Below, in pieces: positions 1 through 11,173 of a stretch of DNA of 64,000 bases (position 1 is the stretch's first letter; each line of letters begins with the position of its first letter). The translations under genes and the position numbers were made by a program. The notes below the pieces were generated by a model that was given only the letters and a program-made list of their open reading frames with translations, did not search any database and had not been told where the DNA came from. Source of the stretch: Symsagittifera roscoffensis. Its lineage: Eukaryota; Xenacoelomorpha; Acoela; Convolutidae. The DNA lies in the NCBI RefSeq assembly GCF_963678635.1, contig NC_087066.1, positions 25,189,736-25,253,735 of the forward strand. The letters are read 5' to 3'.

Positions 1-137
1 TATCTAGTTAAATTTGAGCCCAAGATAACTATATCTGTCAGATGGTTAAGAAATCCAAAAAGTCAAAAAATGACTGAATCAAAAAACAAACCACCCCAAG
101 CATAAATATTCCGTACGTTCTACGACAGTCGGAACAA
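1..137 (+). repeat. R repeat, 3' part (copy 1)
   Basis: This is the right end of a dispersed repeat also seen complete at 12169-12690 and 6395-7324. The shared terminal signature is AAATATTCCG, then a short region, then GTCGGAACA. No coding capacity is visible. It is cut by the window start. The family type is unknown; it is non-coding and ends in small hairpins. Confidence 0.6.
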
Positions 138-515
138 CCTGACTGCTAGTTTCAGCAAAAAACCTTAATATTTCTGGCTGCCCTTCGACTTCTTTTCATT
201 TTTTCAAAAAAATCAATTGCAAAATTTTTATGAAATTTTCGAAAAGAAAACTTTGTTTTTGCAGATTTTTTTGAAAATTTAACCACCCACACGCTATACC
301 AAGTATGCCAAGTTTATAATGATTATTTAAAGTAGGCAATTAATTAATATCTGGCTCTAATTCAGTTTAGAAACGATGTATGAACTGTTAAACTGCAGCT
401 TTTGGGTTCATAGCCCAAAATATTTTGCGTGTTACTTGTCCCAACTTTGTCAAACTTGCAATTTGTAAACCCCCATATTTTTACCAAAAAAACATGAAAT
501 TTAGATAACCTTTTT
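138..515 (+). repeat. R repeat, 5' part (copy 2)
   Basis: It starts with GACTGCTAGTTTCAGC, matching the left end of the copy at 12169 (GACTGCTCGTATCAGG). It runs through the shared segments AACCACCCACACG and AAACCCCCATATTTTTAC and then fades where the BEL/Pao remnant begins. It directly follows copy 1, so two R copies sit head to tail. Confidence 0.5.
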
Positions 516-551
516 AGATCACATTACAATAAAAACTTAATAGATTTGAAC

Positions 552-839
552 TCAGGGCATCACCAATTTTTTGGTTTTATAAAGGTCGTTAAGGTCAGTT
601 AAAAATGTCAATTCGAGGGCTTTGTCCCATTGAGATCCTGAGGTCCAGGCTAGTTGTAAGCTCTGATAGAGGCGAATTGTCAAGGGCATGGTGATTCCGA
701 GCGGATCAAATAGTGAGGAAGCAAATTTGAGGAGTCTCCGTTGCGTTATATCCACTTTCCTGAGTGTCTGGAATTTCTTGGCTTCCACGAGAAATTGGTC
801 TGAATTAGGCTTCCATTTGACTTCGTGAACTCTTTCCAA
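552..839 (-). pseudogene. BEL/Pao RT C-terminal region (FDPLG block)
   Basis: The 95-codon frame carries RRLLKFASSLFDPLGITMP, the highly diagnostic Pao-clade block between RT and RNase H, followed by SLQLAWTSGSQWDKALE (the 'lW...WD..lp' block). This is the best preserved part of the element. It ends abruptly at 552 next to an R repeat, and no RNase H or integrase follows. Confidence 0.85.
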
Positions 840-999
840 AGACCTGGCGTCAGTTTTGCGGCTGTATTACCTCCGAGGTGTTCTTTTTAACGCTTTGAAG
901 AAATAGTTTACAGTTGGAGGTCCATTTTGTCAAATTGAATGCACCGACACTAAACTTGTGCTAGCGATCAGATTTCAGTCAGATGGCTTCTTCAGTCGT

Positions 1000-1400
1000 T
1001 AAAACGGCTTTGTAGAGGTCGACCATGTAGAAGTTTCTTCGATTATTGGAACTAAGTCGGGGTATTTGTCATCATTGTCCTTTGCGCATTGTCTGGTTGG
1101 GTAGCAAGCAACACAAGAAGGGTCGGTTGCTCTAAAGATGTGTCGCGTGTACTGGAATGTGATGAGGTTCTGATTGTCGTCTTGCCATAAGAAAGGTAGT
1201 TATGGCTGGTCTGGTGAAGTCACGAATACTTGCATGAACATTGATTTAATGTCGGCTGAAATGGCAATTTAGTCCTCGCGAAATTGCATGACGATTCCAG
1301 TGAGGTTGCAGAGAAGGTCAGGTCTGGTGAATAGGCTGTTGTTAAGGGAGGTATTAGCTGCTGTTGAGGGAGCTGTTGTATATGCTAGAGGCCTTGAGTA
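1000..1400 (-). pseudogene. BEL/Pao reverse transcriptase core, broken
   Basis: The translated minus strand gives NLTGIVMQFRED, a stop, IAISADIKSMFMQVFV, then a stop and LPFLWQDDNQNLITFQY. These match Pao RT blocks: the palm motif A 'DI..MF.QV', then 'L.FLW', then the 'Y....H.F.A..S..C' block as YTRHIFRATDPSCVACY. Several stops interrupt it. Confidence 0.75.
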
Positions 1401-2061
1401 CTCGAAGTAGATTGCCGCGTTTGTTGACGTTCGTTGCTGGGTGGTAATTCAGGTACCAACATTCGTGGTTGTTTTTGCTGTTGACTTGCTTGATCAACCC
1501 TTCGAGTAAGTCAATCGTGATGGTATCCTCGTATCTGCTGTGAAGTTCTGGTTTAGGTTGAGGGCGTCAAAGGAGACTTTGTAGTTGCTTTTTTTGCGAG
1601 CCAGTAGTTGTTCTGTAGTTGTCGAGTCTCCTTCCACAATAGTCCAATCTAGTAAGGTCCATTTTCCAGGAGGTGAGCTGTTGTTTCCAGGATTTGGAAA
1701 AGCCTTTTTTTCGTCACGTGACAAACTTGGTTTGTCCGATGAGACTCCTTTGGCGTGGACCATCATCCACTCGGCAACCTGGCGAAACAATTGATCGTCG
1801 TCTAAGAACTCGTTGTGTTGATGTCTTCGGGTTTTGGTGCGCTTTATCTACCATATAGAGACTATCCAAGTGATGTGTTCCAACCGAGATGCACATTATC
1901 TGGTGATTGCACCATTTCTGCTGGTGTGGCATGGCGGGCAAAGTCGCATTTATCATTTATTTGATTGTCTTTCATTGGTAATTGGGCAAGGTGTATATGT
2001 CTGAAATGTTTGTTCCTTTGGCAGATACTGATAACCAGGGCTGGTTTGAAGTCCGGGAAGT

Positions 2062-2310
2062 TCAAATCCTTAAAAAGTCGATGTCGTCTAGTTCGTAGTT
2101 TTGGATTGTGTCGTTGTAGCTCCCAACTGATACAGTTATCTTGACGGCGGCTGTGTCAGAGGAGGTGAGGGCTTGGTTCAGTTGAAGTCTCTCTGTAAAT
2201 TGAAGATCTGGTTTCAGTCGTAAGGCTACTGCGGATTTAAGCAACGTCAGTTTGCTAGCACAGTCGTCGAGTATGGCAAAGGCATGTACAACTTGGTTTC
2301 CATATGATAT
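2062..2310 (-). pseudogene. BEL/Pao aspartic protease fragment (DUF1758-like)
   Basis: The minus-strand translation shows AILDDCASKLTLLKSAVALR. This corresponds to the retropepsin active-site region, which usually reads L-D-x-G-S/A followed by a hydrophobic stretch. Here the Gly position is Cys, which would be expected to disturb the catalytic loop. It continues into LQFTERLQLNQALTSSD. It lies between the zinc knuckle and the RT, as expected. Confidence 0.65.
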
Positions 2311-2380
2311 GGTTATTGGCAGTATCGGTATGTGGTGTTATGTTTTCCACTTCCGGGTACTGGAAGTACAATTTGTCGAG

Positions 2381-2629
2381 TCATAGTTTTTCTTCCTGTG
2401 GCTGACGAGGGCGCTTTCGAAGAGGTTGAGTTGTAGTCTTCGTGGAACAAAGCGTGGTGCTTCTTTTTGCATCCATAGCATCGGCAAGTTTGTAGATCGA
2501 TAGCCCGCGAACTGGTGAGGGCTGAAGCAGTTGAAGCAAAGATGAAAGTTCCTTGCGTGTTGAAGTAGCTGGTCTACATTCAAAGCTAGAAAAAGCTGGC
2601 ATCTTCCAAGATAATGACAGTTTTGTCAT
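2381..2629 (-). pseudogene. BEL/Pao gag zinc-knuckle fragment
   Basis: Two overlapping minus frames together give a CCHC-type knuckle, with HLCFNCFSPHQFAG followed by a Cys-poor second part (AKRSTTLCS). In functional Pao elements this nucleic-acid-binding region separates gag from the protease. The frame changes inside the motif and the expected Gly-His-Cys spacing is lost, so it is non-functional. Confidence 0.65.
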
Positions 2630-3015
2630 TCAGGGCAAAAATCTAACTATAGTCTTGATGTCTGGTTAGACTGTTGAGGAGGGTTGAAATTTGCACGTCT
2701 AGCTGATTTTCTGTTATCGATCTGACCTGACTGAATGGTTTGTAGATCCGTGCAAGCTTCGGCGTAGTCGGTGAACCATTCGCTGAGATCCAAAAGCGAA
2801 GGCTGTCAAATATGCTGTTGCAGGATGAAGCGATTCGAATCAAGTCAACAGGGAGTGAGTAATTTGCCCAAAACTGTGTGAACATTGGTAGTCGAGTGCA
2901 CGTCGTGCTGGAAATCCGAAGTGGTGAAAGTATCCACCATCGTTCTCATGAAGTTAGCGAAGTCTTTGTAGCTCCTTCTGTGTCTGATTGATGGACTAAT
3001 GAAGTTGTCAATCCG

Positions 3016-3225
3016 TTATCGGAATGAATTCACTATTTTTGTTGGGTTTCCGAATTCTGAGGGCAGTCGTTGTAAGAACGAGTCGTACATTGAACCTTTG
3101 CATCCGAATCCACGGATTAGGGATTTGGCATCTCCAGAAACAATTCGTTGAAGGTGAATTAATTTCTCAGGATCTGACATATCGGTGTTGCCTATTGTGG
3201 CGTTGTAGATTACAATCCAGTCCAA
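3016..3225 (-). pseudogene. BEL/Pao gag core fragment (DUF1759-like)
   Basis: The 69-codon frame contains the family pattern of a Trp near the start, then LIHLQRIVSGDAKSLIRG and later LPSEFGNP. In BEL/Pao gag this corresponds to the 'K..yL...l.G.A...i.g' and 'L...fG.p..I' signatures. It is the first domain of the minus-strand element, upstream of the zinc knuckle at about 2.5 kb. It is a short fragment with no intact start, and nothing suggests it is translated today. Confidence 0.75.
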
Positions 3226-3240
3226 CCATTGTTCTGGGTC

Positions 3241-4189
3241 TCAGTCAAAGTTGAAGATTTTGATAATTGGTTCGGATTTCGATTTTTTCGGATTGGTTCG
3301 GATTTCGATATAATCGTACTCATGTATATTGAATACGATTATATATTTCATCTCGTATTTTTTGCTGGTATGGGTCTCAATTTCCGATGCCTGCTTCCAA
3401 AATTTGGTGTAGGTAACTTCCGCCCAAACCTTAGGATCTATCACATACTCAACGTCTACGTTATCTTTCGCAATTAAATTTATTTAGAATTCTGCATTTC
3501 ATTCTTTCTAATTAACCAATTCAGTCTTCAAAAAGCATGATGATCTGCAAATTTTTGTTTTTCATTTCGCTGCGCCTTGTTAAAGTAGTTTTGTACGACA
3601 GTGTTTGCGACAGAAGGGGAAAAGATTCAAAAATCTAACTGATTAATTAAATCCAGTCGTATAAACCATTAAATGCATCTTGAATTCAGAGTTCACGATC
3701 AGTTTGATCTGTAACAAATAGCCAATGACCATGGACTGGTACCTAATAGGTAGACATAAAATGCTGCACTTAATTGCTGCTATAACATAAGAAAAAACAT
3801 AATGAATTATTTCCAAATGAAGTCATCACACGTACATAATTAAAACGGAAGAATTCTTTTTAGAAAAGCATCACTTGAGAGAGCGCCGCAAGACTAAACG
3901 AAGCTTGTTTTCATATAAAAGTACTATGTCGCTAACTTATAAAAGTTACTAGTACATGGCCCATACCGATGACCGCTTCAGATGGAGTTCAGTTTTTTAA
4001 ACTCTGAGACTATTGAATTAGATTTTAAATAAAACTAGCGTTTAACGCACCTTCGGTGCTTCGAAATTTTTTGACAACTCAGTAAAATCCGCATATATTG
4101 GAAACAACATCTGCAATTTTTTAGTGTACTCTGACTGCACCCAATTACAAACTATTATTTTTTTTTAATTCCCATTTTAAAAGCGTCAT
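3241..4189. other. Intergenic, nothing recognised
   Basis: AT-rich sequence with only short shadow frames and no promoter, RNA gene or repeat boundary that I can support. A TACGACAG octamer at about 3593 also occurs at 121 and in the hairpin near 11143, so a degraded repeat end may be present. Confidence 0.4.
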
Positions 4190-5945
4190 CTCCAACGCCT
4201 AATGAGCCTCTGGAATTCGGAGGCCAGATTTGCAACCACTGAGAGTCCCTGAGAGCACCCTACTACAGGGTAAGGAAAAGGAATCCAAAATTTTGTGAAC
4301 CCCTTTAAACCTAAGTTTCCCGAAAAAATAATTGAAAAAAAACGTCCTATCTCGGAAACTAAAAGGATTTGTGCATTCATATTAAGAGGCAAGATTTGAG
4401 ATGCCTGAGTGTACGCTGACAATAAGGTTGTATCTTCATCAAGCTGGTACTTTCAAATTTTTTGAATTTCTTTGTAGATAAGTTCTTTGAGAAATTTTGA
4501 AAAAAAAAATCAAAAAACGTCACATCTCGGAAACTAAAAGCATTTGAGCAGTCGCGTTTATCATTCGCATGTGGCAAGATTTGCAACTCTTTAGAGTACC
4601 CTGACAACACCGAACTATAGCGTTGGGAATTTCAAATTTCTAAAAAAAAAATAATTTTAACTTTCTGAAAATTTTGAAAAAATCACAAAAAACGTCACAT
4701 CTCGGAAACTACAAAGAATTCGGTAATCATATTTGGAGGCAAGATTCGGAATCCTTGAGAGTACTTTGACAGGACCTAACTACAGGGTTGGGAATTTCAG
4801 ATGTTTAAAGAATAATAGTAATTTAAGTTTTCTGAAAATTTTTGAAAAAATCACAGAAAACGTCATATCTCGAAAACTACTAAAATTTGAGCAGTCACAC
4901 TTGAAGCCAAGATTTGCAATCTTTGAGAGTACTCTGAAACGACCTAACTTCAGGCTTGAGAATTTCAGATTTTTAAAAACTTATAATAATTTAACTTTTC
5001 TGAAAACTTTTGAAAAAATCACAAAAAACGTCATATCTCGAAAACTACAAAAACTTGAGCAGTCATATTTGGAGGCAAGAATAGCAACTTTTTGAGATTA
5101 CTCTGACAGGACCCAACTACAGGGTTGGGAATTTCAGATTTTGTAAAAAAAAAATGTAAGTTTTCAGAAGTTTTTTTTGAAAAAATCACAAAAAACGTCA
5201 TATCTCAAAAACTACAAGGGTTTGAACAATCATATTTGGAGGCAAGATTTGTTACTCCTGAGAATACTCTGGCAGCACCCAACTACAAGGTTGGGAATTT
5301 CAAATTTGGAGAAATAATTAATTAAAATTTTCTGAAACTTTTTGAAAAAATCACAAAAAGACATCATATCTCGAAAACTACAAGGATTTGAGCAATCATA
5401 TTTGGAGGCAAGATTTGCGATCGTTGATAGTACTCTGACAGTACCCAACTTCAGGGTTGGGAATTTCAGAATTTAAAAAAATAATAATAGTTTAAGTTTT
5501 CTGAAAAATTTTGAAAAAATCACAAAAAACGTCATATCTCGAAAACTACAAAGAATTGAGCAGTCATATTTGGAGGCAAGATTCACAATCTTTGAGATTA
5601 CTCTGACAGGTCCCAACAACAGGGTTGGGAATTTCAGATTTCGCTTAAAAAATTTATATGTTTTTCTGAAAATTTTCTGAAAAAATTACAAAAAACATCA
5701 TATCTCGAAAACTACAAGGATTTGAACAGTCCTATTTGGAGGCAAGATTTGTACCTCCTTAGAGTAATCTGACAGCGCCCAACTACAGAGTTGGGAACTT
5801 CAAGGTTTTTTAAATTATTTTATTATTTGAAATTTCAGATAATTTTTGAAAAAATCTCAAAAATCGTCTTATCTCGTTAGCTAAAATGAAAATGATTCGG
5901 GCATTCAAAATTGGAGGCCAAATTTGCAACCCCTAATGCGATATT
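4190..5945 (+). repeat. Satellite-like tandem array, about 168 bp unit
   Basis: About ten units follow one another. Each contains the cores CATATCTCGAAAACTACAA, TATTTGGAGGCAAGATTTG, ACTCTGACAG and CAGGGTTGGGAATTTCAGA. The CTCG(A/G)AAACTA core recurs at about 4354, 4526, 4698, 4867, 5034, 5204, 5369, 5536, 5702 and 5870, so spacing is 165-173 bp. The outer units are the most diverged. Because the unit is close to 56 codons long, two or three consecutive units stay open in one frame (4733-5095), which gives spurious repetitive ORFs. Confidence 0.9.
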
Positions 5946-6394
5946 GGGCTGCTTAATTTAAACTCGGTAAAATGACCACTAAAATCAACTTGGAAATTCG
6001 AAAAAAAATCTTAACCATTGCAATATACGATATAGCTTAAACATGCAAAAATAATACGTTGAAAAAGCTTAAACATGGCGAGATAGTGAAGCCCGCATTT
6101 AAATATATAATAGATTGTTGCTTGACTCAAGGTCATTGGTAAACATTTTTAACAGCGAGTGTCGTGATCCCAGTTGTAATGAAAAATTAAAATTTTTTTT
6201 AACTTGTTTTTACATAATTCTAATTTTTTCGAAATTTAGGTATCATTTTAAAGTTTTGAACTCCAGTAAAGAAAAATAACGATTCTTGAAAACAGCGGTA
6301 CATGTCAGCAGTGGTCATTGACCACTAACCCGTATTCAAAATAATTTCATGTTACTTTGCTGTTCTTGCTTTATCTAGTATAAACTAGAAAAAG
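5946..6394. other. Intergenic, nothing recognised
   Basis: AT-rich spacer between the satellite array and an R repeat. No coding, RNA or regulatory signal can be supported. Confidence 0.4.
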
Positions 6395-7324
6395 CCTGCT
6401 CGTATATCAGGACAAAGCTCTGAATGTTCCGACTGCACTTTAAAGCCAATTAAGAAAAATTCTGCTGGAAAAAATTGACGATTTATTTTTCGGTCAAAAC
6501 AGTGTTGCAAAACAACCCTGATGGTGACAGAATTAAAACTACCCGTGTATCAAGGCGAGGCCTTGAATATCTCAACAGCATTTTAACATCAATGGAGTAT
6601 TTCAACCCTAAAAACTCAGATGAAAAATTCGAAAACCAAAAAAAAATTCTAATTTTTTATTTTTGTTTGAAAATTATCTACCCACCCGTACTGTATTTAA
6701 AAAACAAAGTGATATATGCTAGGTATCAGCTAGCATGTCTCACTGCATTTTGGAAAGTGCCGGATTAAATTGCCGTTTGCGAGTTACCAGGACGAAATTT
6801 AACGCGCGTTAAATGTCTCGAAGTGCCCATGTTTAAGCCCCGATATTTTAACAAAAAATGATCAAAGGCAGGAGCAGTCATTTAAGTCAACTCAATTTTT
6901 GTTCCGAGCGATCCCAAAAAAACTACAAAAACACTATTGTGTTAAAAAATTTTGCGTCAAACAGGAAAAAAAAATTTTGAATTTAGTATTTATTGGCTCC
7001 CCTGAATTTAGTATTTATTGGCGCCTAAGGTACCCTTAGAATTCTTTAGGGTTTTTAGCCAAAAAGTGATTTTTGATTGATGAGAGACCCTTGATTGGTG
7101 AGGGGTTCGAATCCGAATCCCTGAAGAGAAGAGCGTCCCCTAAATCCACCCCTGATGAGAGGTGAAATACCTTTTTAAATTTGAGCGCAAAACAACAAGA
7201 AAACTTTTCAATTAAGACAAAAATATTATGACAAAAATGGCTATTTCAATTACAGCAAATTTGTCTGGAGAAAAAATCACCCCAAACACAAATATTCCGC
7301 CACTTTCTTTGAAATTCGGAACAA
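6395..7324 (+). repeat. R repeat (copy 3) with nested MITE
   Basis: The left end CCTGCTCGTATATCAGGAC and the right end AAATATTCCG...TTCGGAACAAT match the copy at 12169-12690. It is longer only because a hAT-like MITE (6869-7154) is inserted. Removing that MITE and one target duplication restores collinearity with the other copy. Non-coding. Confidence 0.65.
6869..7154 (+). mobile_element. hAT-like MITE inside R copy 3
   Basis: The right end ...CTAAATCCACCCCTG matches the family end CTAAATCCGCCCCTG. The left end CAGGAGCAGTCATTTA is a degenerate form of CAGGGGCGGATTTA. The flanking octamers ATCAAAGG (6861-6868) and ATGAGAGG (7155-7162) match at 6 of 8 positions and fit an 8 bp hAT-type target duplication. 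The R copy at 12169 lacks this insert, giving an empty-site comparison. Confidence 0.7.
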
Positions 7325-7912
7325 TAATTCGAAACTTATAAGTTAATAGACCTATCGGATTATTTTTACCTTTACCTGTCTGTCGGATGAGGGATTTAAC
7401 TCTTCCGACAAGGTCATAAGTAGATAAGTCTGCTTAATTGACAGATTTAGCAAACATTAGAACACCCACCGTGGTTGTCTAGAATGTTCATGTGTCATTT
7501 GACTAAACTTGTGTTCAATTTCGAAGCTTTAGCTTCAAAACATACATTCGTATAGAATAAGTTTTTAAAGCAGACTGCTAAAGAGAAAACATATTGCTGA
7601 AGTTTTCATTTTTGCCAGTGGGAAATCAAGAACGACAAAAATGATGTGGAAAGGTATCTGCGACTGCCCGTTATCTCATTTCTGGATGATATTTTTTCCG
7701 CCGAAGAGTCGACTCTGTGGGAAAAACTGAAATATAACTTATGGTTTTGCCCAAGTTCCTCTGAAAGCCGGGCCATTTTAATATAATTTAATGTCTGAAC
7801 AATTTTGTTGTAAAAACTCTGTTTCGAAGGTTTTATGCTTATTGAAGTTTAGCTCTTGAATGAAATCTCGATCTAAAATTAAAGTTAAGTTCAGAGTACA
7901 CCAAAATTAAAG

Positions 7913-9848
7913 CATATCGCAAATTTTACCTCAAATTACGTACGGTTTGAACAGATTAGATTTCAAAACTTGACCAAAAGTTTTATTTGTGATTATTTCC
8001 AATTCATTTTCTCTGCTATTGCTAAGGCGACAAATTCAGCTTGGTACAACAATTTCTGGTTTTTATTGAGTATTCTGTTGATTAGACCACATTGACAACG
8101 TAAGGTAGGTTTTAGGGCAATTTTAGGTTACTCAATATAAAGTTATCGACTAGAGGTTCGAGCATGGGTCTTTTCTCAAGTTGCAATAAATTGGAATTTT
8201 TTATCAGTGCCCGAAAAAAAACATTAAATTCAGTCTTGATTAGTAAGTTAATTAAATTCAGGCTAAGTTAATAAGTCTTGAATACAGTGCTGATTTAAAT
8301 TATCCGGACAAATCGAACAAAACTTGAATTTTCAAACGCGTTTTTCTCAAATTGGGTTAAGATTAGACAAAAAGTGAAGAGAACAAAATTTGCTTAGAAT
8401 TTCACCAGAATTAATATGGTGCCATTTTTTCTCCAAAATTCTCAACAAAAATTTTACCACAAAAAAGTGTCATTTTGGCTTTTTTCAATTAATCAAGAAT
8501 TACGCGGAAACTACTTTGTTAATTGATGAGAAAATTATATCACAGGAAGCCTCTTACGCAGCTCAACAAAGTTTAAGAAGGATTAAATCTCCAAAAACTA
8601 GTATAAGAGAAAAAGTTTTCACTTGATAGTCAATAAATGTGATTTTTACTATGTAAAACCCAGAATCTCTGTTTAAAAACAAATTTTAAACAATTTGCGC
8701 AAATTTTTGGAGATTTAACCCTTCTTAAACTTTGTTGAGCTGCGTAAGAGGCTTCCTGTGATATAATTTTCTCATCAATTAACAAAGTAGTTTCGCGTAA
8801 TTCTTGATTAATTGAAAAAAGCCAAAATTACCCTTTTTTGTGGTAAAATTTTTGTTGAGAATTTTGGAGAAAAATGGCACCATATCGCAAATTTTACCTC
8901 AAATTACGTACGGTTTGAACAGATTAGATTTCAAAACTTGACCAAAAGTTTTATTTGTGATTATTTCCAATTCATTTTCTCTGCTATTGCTAAGGCGACA
9001 AATTCAGCTTGGTACAACAATTTCTGGTTTTTATTGAGTATTCTGTTGATTAGACCACATTGACAACGTAAGGTAGGTTTTAGGGCAATTTTAGGTTACT
9101 CAATATAAAGTTATCGACTAGAGGTTCGAGCATGGGTCTTTTCTCAAGTTGCAATAAATTGGAATTTTTTATCAGTGCCCGAAAAAAAACATTAAATTCA
9201 GTCTTGATTAGTAAGTTAATTAAATTCAGGCTAAGTTAATAAGTCTTGAATACAGTGATGATTTAAATTATCCGGACAAATCGAACAAAACTTGAATTTT
9301 CAAACGCGTTTTTCTCAAATTGGGTTAAGATTAGACAAAAAGTGAAGAGAACAAAATTTGCTTAGAATTTCACCAGAATTAATATGGTGCCATTTTTTCT
9401 CCAAAATTCTCAACAAAAATTTTACCACAAAAAAGGGTCATTTTGGCTTTTTTCAATTAATCAAGAATTACGCGGAAACTACTTTGTTAATTGATGAGAA
9501 AATTATATCACAGGAAGCCTCTTACGCAGCTCAACAAAGTTTAAGAAGGATTAAATCTCCAAAAACTAGTATAAGAGAAAAAGTTTTCACTTGATAGTCA
9601 ATAAATGTGATTTTTACTATGTAAAACCCAGAATCTCTGTTTAAAAACAAATTTTAAACAATTTGCGCAAATTTTTGGAGATTTAACCCTTCTTAAACTT
9701 TGTTGAACTGCGTAAGAGGCTTCCTGTGATATAATTTTCTCATCAATTAACAAAGTAGTTTCCGCGTAATTCTTGATTAATTGAAAAAAGCCAAAATTAC
9801 CCTTTTTTGTGGTAAAATTTTTGTTGAGAATTTTGGAGAAAAAATGGC
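7913..9848 (+). repeat. 968 bp tandem duplication
   Basis: Unit 1 (about 7913-8880) and unit 2 (about 8881-9848) are collinear with a constant offset of 968 bp. For example, position 7981 corresponds to 8949 and 8285 to 9253. I noticed only a handful of differences, so the duplication is recent. The junction lies in CATAT: GCAAAGCATATCGCA on the left flank and CACCATATTAATTC in the MITE arm share that pentamer. Confidence 0.9.
8285..8880 (+). mobile_element. Foldback MITE copy 1, truncated by the duplication
   Basis: It begins TA|CAGTGCTGATTTAAATT and contains the left arm and most of the right arm (about 8707-8880). It stops at the duplication junction before the outer 100 bp or so of the right arm. 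It is otherwise the same as the complete copy at 9253-9984. Confidence 0.8.
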
Positions 9849-9984
9849 ACCATATTAATTCTGGTGAAATTCTAAGCAAATTTTGTTCTCTTCACTTTTT
9901 GTCTAATCTTAACCCAATTTGAGAAAAACGCGTTTCAAAATTCAATTTTTGTTCGATTTGTCCGGATAATTTAAATCAGCACTG
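9253..9984 (+). mobile_element. Foldback MITE, pogo/Tigger-like ends, complete
   Basis: A 732 bp element with inverted arms of about 320 bp and a short centre. The ends are CAGTGATGATTTAAATTATC and its complement ...GATAATTTAAATCAGCACTG, flanked by TA on both sides (9251-9252 and 9985-9986). A TA target with a CAGT... terminus and an internal TTATCCGGACA is typical of the Tc1/mariner superfamily, pogo/Tigger group. It has no transposase, so it is non-autonomous. The short ORFs on both strands are the two arms read in opposite directions. Confidence 0.85.
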
Positions 9985-10690
9985 TAGTTCTTAATAAATT
10001 TAACAAACAATGCCACTCTTTTTTTTTTTTAAAAAAATGAGAAAATTGAAAATTTTACAGAAAAATTAGCCTTTCTCTTGTTCTATTGAAATTAAAATTG
10101 ATACTCCGTGGCAGGAGAGTTTTTGCAACATGCACAGCAATCTGATTCGACCACGAGATCTTGAAATGGTCCTTAGCAATGCTCTTTGAAAAATTATCAT
10201 CAGGAACTGATTGATTTTTTAATAAAATATCAATGAGCTGGAAAAAAGTCGAAGTAGCACAAGAAAGTAGTTAACGTATTTTGATGTATTTAAAAGAAGA
10301 TGATTTTATCCTATTTTTATTGCAATTGGTCCGATGTACAAAATCGAGTTTTTTTCAAAAACTGAAAATGGAGAGAAACTTTTTCTTCGGGTGTGTTTTA
10401 GTTTTTCACTTGCAAAATTACATACAATGAAAAATCAGAGAATGAATCGAGTAACAAATCATAATAATGCTCTTTCACTTGTTATGAGGCACTTTTATAA
10501 AGCACTTAGCATGGTGGACTTCTTGATCGTCAGACCGTGTAATCGGTCTCTATTGACATCTAGTCTCACATCTATCACATCGTGACCAATTTCGGCTGCT
10601 ATAGTGATACTACTTGATAGTTCTAGACGCAAAAAAAACGAACTTGAGTCGCTAAAAAAAGAGCTTCGCTCAACAAAATAACTCAGTAAC
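9985..10690. other. Intergenic, nothing recognised
   Basis: AT-rich spacer with a poly-T tract at about 10020. The longest frames are short and show no motif. Confidence 0.4.
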
Positions 10691-10692
10691 CA

Positions 10693-11129
10693 AAACAATC
10701 ATCTAAAGTCCCGAAAAAAAATCATATAACTTCTTAGAACAGAAATTTTCAAAAACTTTCGAAAATTTTGTCGACCTTTTTTTAAGTCGACCAAATTGAT
10801 TTTCCGAGCTCTCCCAAAGCACTAAAAAGACCCTGGTTAATTTTCCTGCCGCAGGAAAAATTTTGAAAAAGAGGTCAAAAAAGGCGTTTTTGGGCACTTT
10901 TTCGAAAATTTTGACCAAAAAAAATGCGCTTTTTGGCGTGCGCTCCCCCCTTAAAGAAAGTATATATTGGCGCCAAAAGCGCCTTTAGAAAATTTTTAGA
11001 GTCCGTCACCAAATATGAATATCTCAAAATAGTACAAAGGGGGGACCCTTTGGGTCGGCAGGGGGTCGAATCCCTGAAGGAGAACGTCCGCCCCCCCCCT
11101 CCGTTCTCCTCCCCCTAAATCCGCCCCTG
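10693..11129 (+). mobile_element. hAT-like MITE
   Basis: The right terminus CTAAATCCGCCCCTG is well kept. The left terminus (ATCTAAAGTCCCG) is a decayed form of ATCTAGGATTTTCTCGGG seen in sister copies. Shared internal segments include GGCGCCAAAAGCGCC, GGGTCGAATCCC and AGAGCTC. It is the reverse orientation of the copy split across 16510-22094. No transposase is present. Confidence 0.75.
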
Positions 11130-11142
11130 GGTTCAGCCGACT

Positions 11143-11173
11143 GTCGTATTGCATAAACTGTAATACGACAGTT
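11143..11173 (+). repeat. Short perfect hairpin
   Basis: CTGTCGTATT and AATACGACAG form a 10 bp stem around an 11 bp loop. The TACGACAG half also occurs near 121 and 3593, so this may be the terminus of a dispersed repeat. Confidence 0.5.

Larger units (their letters stand above)
552..3240 (-). mobile_element. Decayed BEL/Pao LTR retrotransposon (internal region)
   Basis: Read on the minus strand, the order is gag core, zinc knuckle, aspartic protease, reverse transcriptase and RT/RNase H linker, which is the BEL/Pao gag-pol order. Each domain is recognisable, but in different frames and with stops, so this is a dead copy. The integrase, which should lie below 552, is missing, and I could not identify LTRs at either end. 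An R repeat abuts the truncated 3' side. Confidence 0.85.

Noticed and set aside
4733-5095. 120-codon ORF with an internal repeat of about 56 residues
   Set aside because: It is the satellite unit read in one frame; the period is a near multiple of three, and neighbouring units break the frame.
7095-7125. GGTTCGAATCC, a perfect Pol III B-box
   Set aside because: It lies inside a hAT-like MITE whose sisters carry GGGTCGAATCCC at the same place, and no tRNA fold surrounds it.
8390-9879. Three near-identical ORFs of 78-93 codons on both strands
   Set aside because: They are arms of the foldback MITE read inward; no start context or conserved domain.
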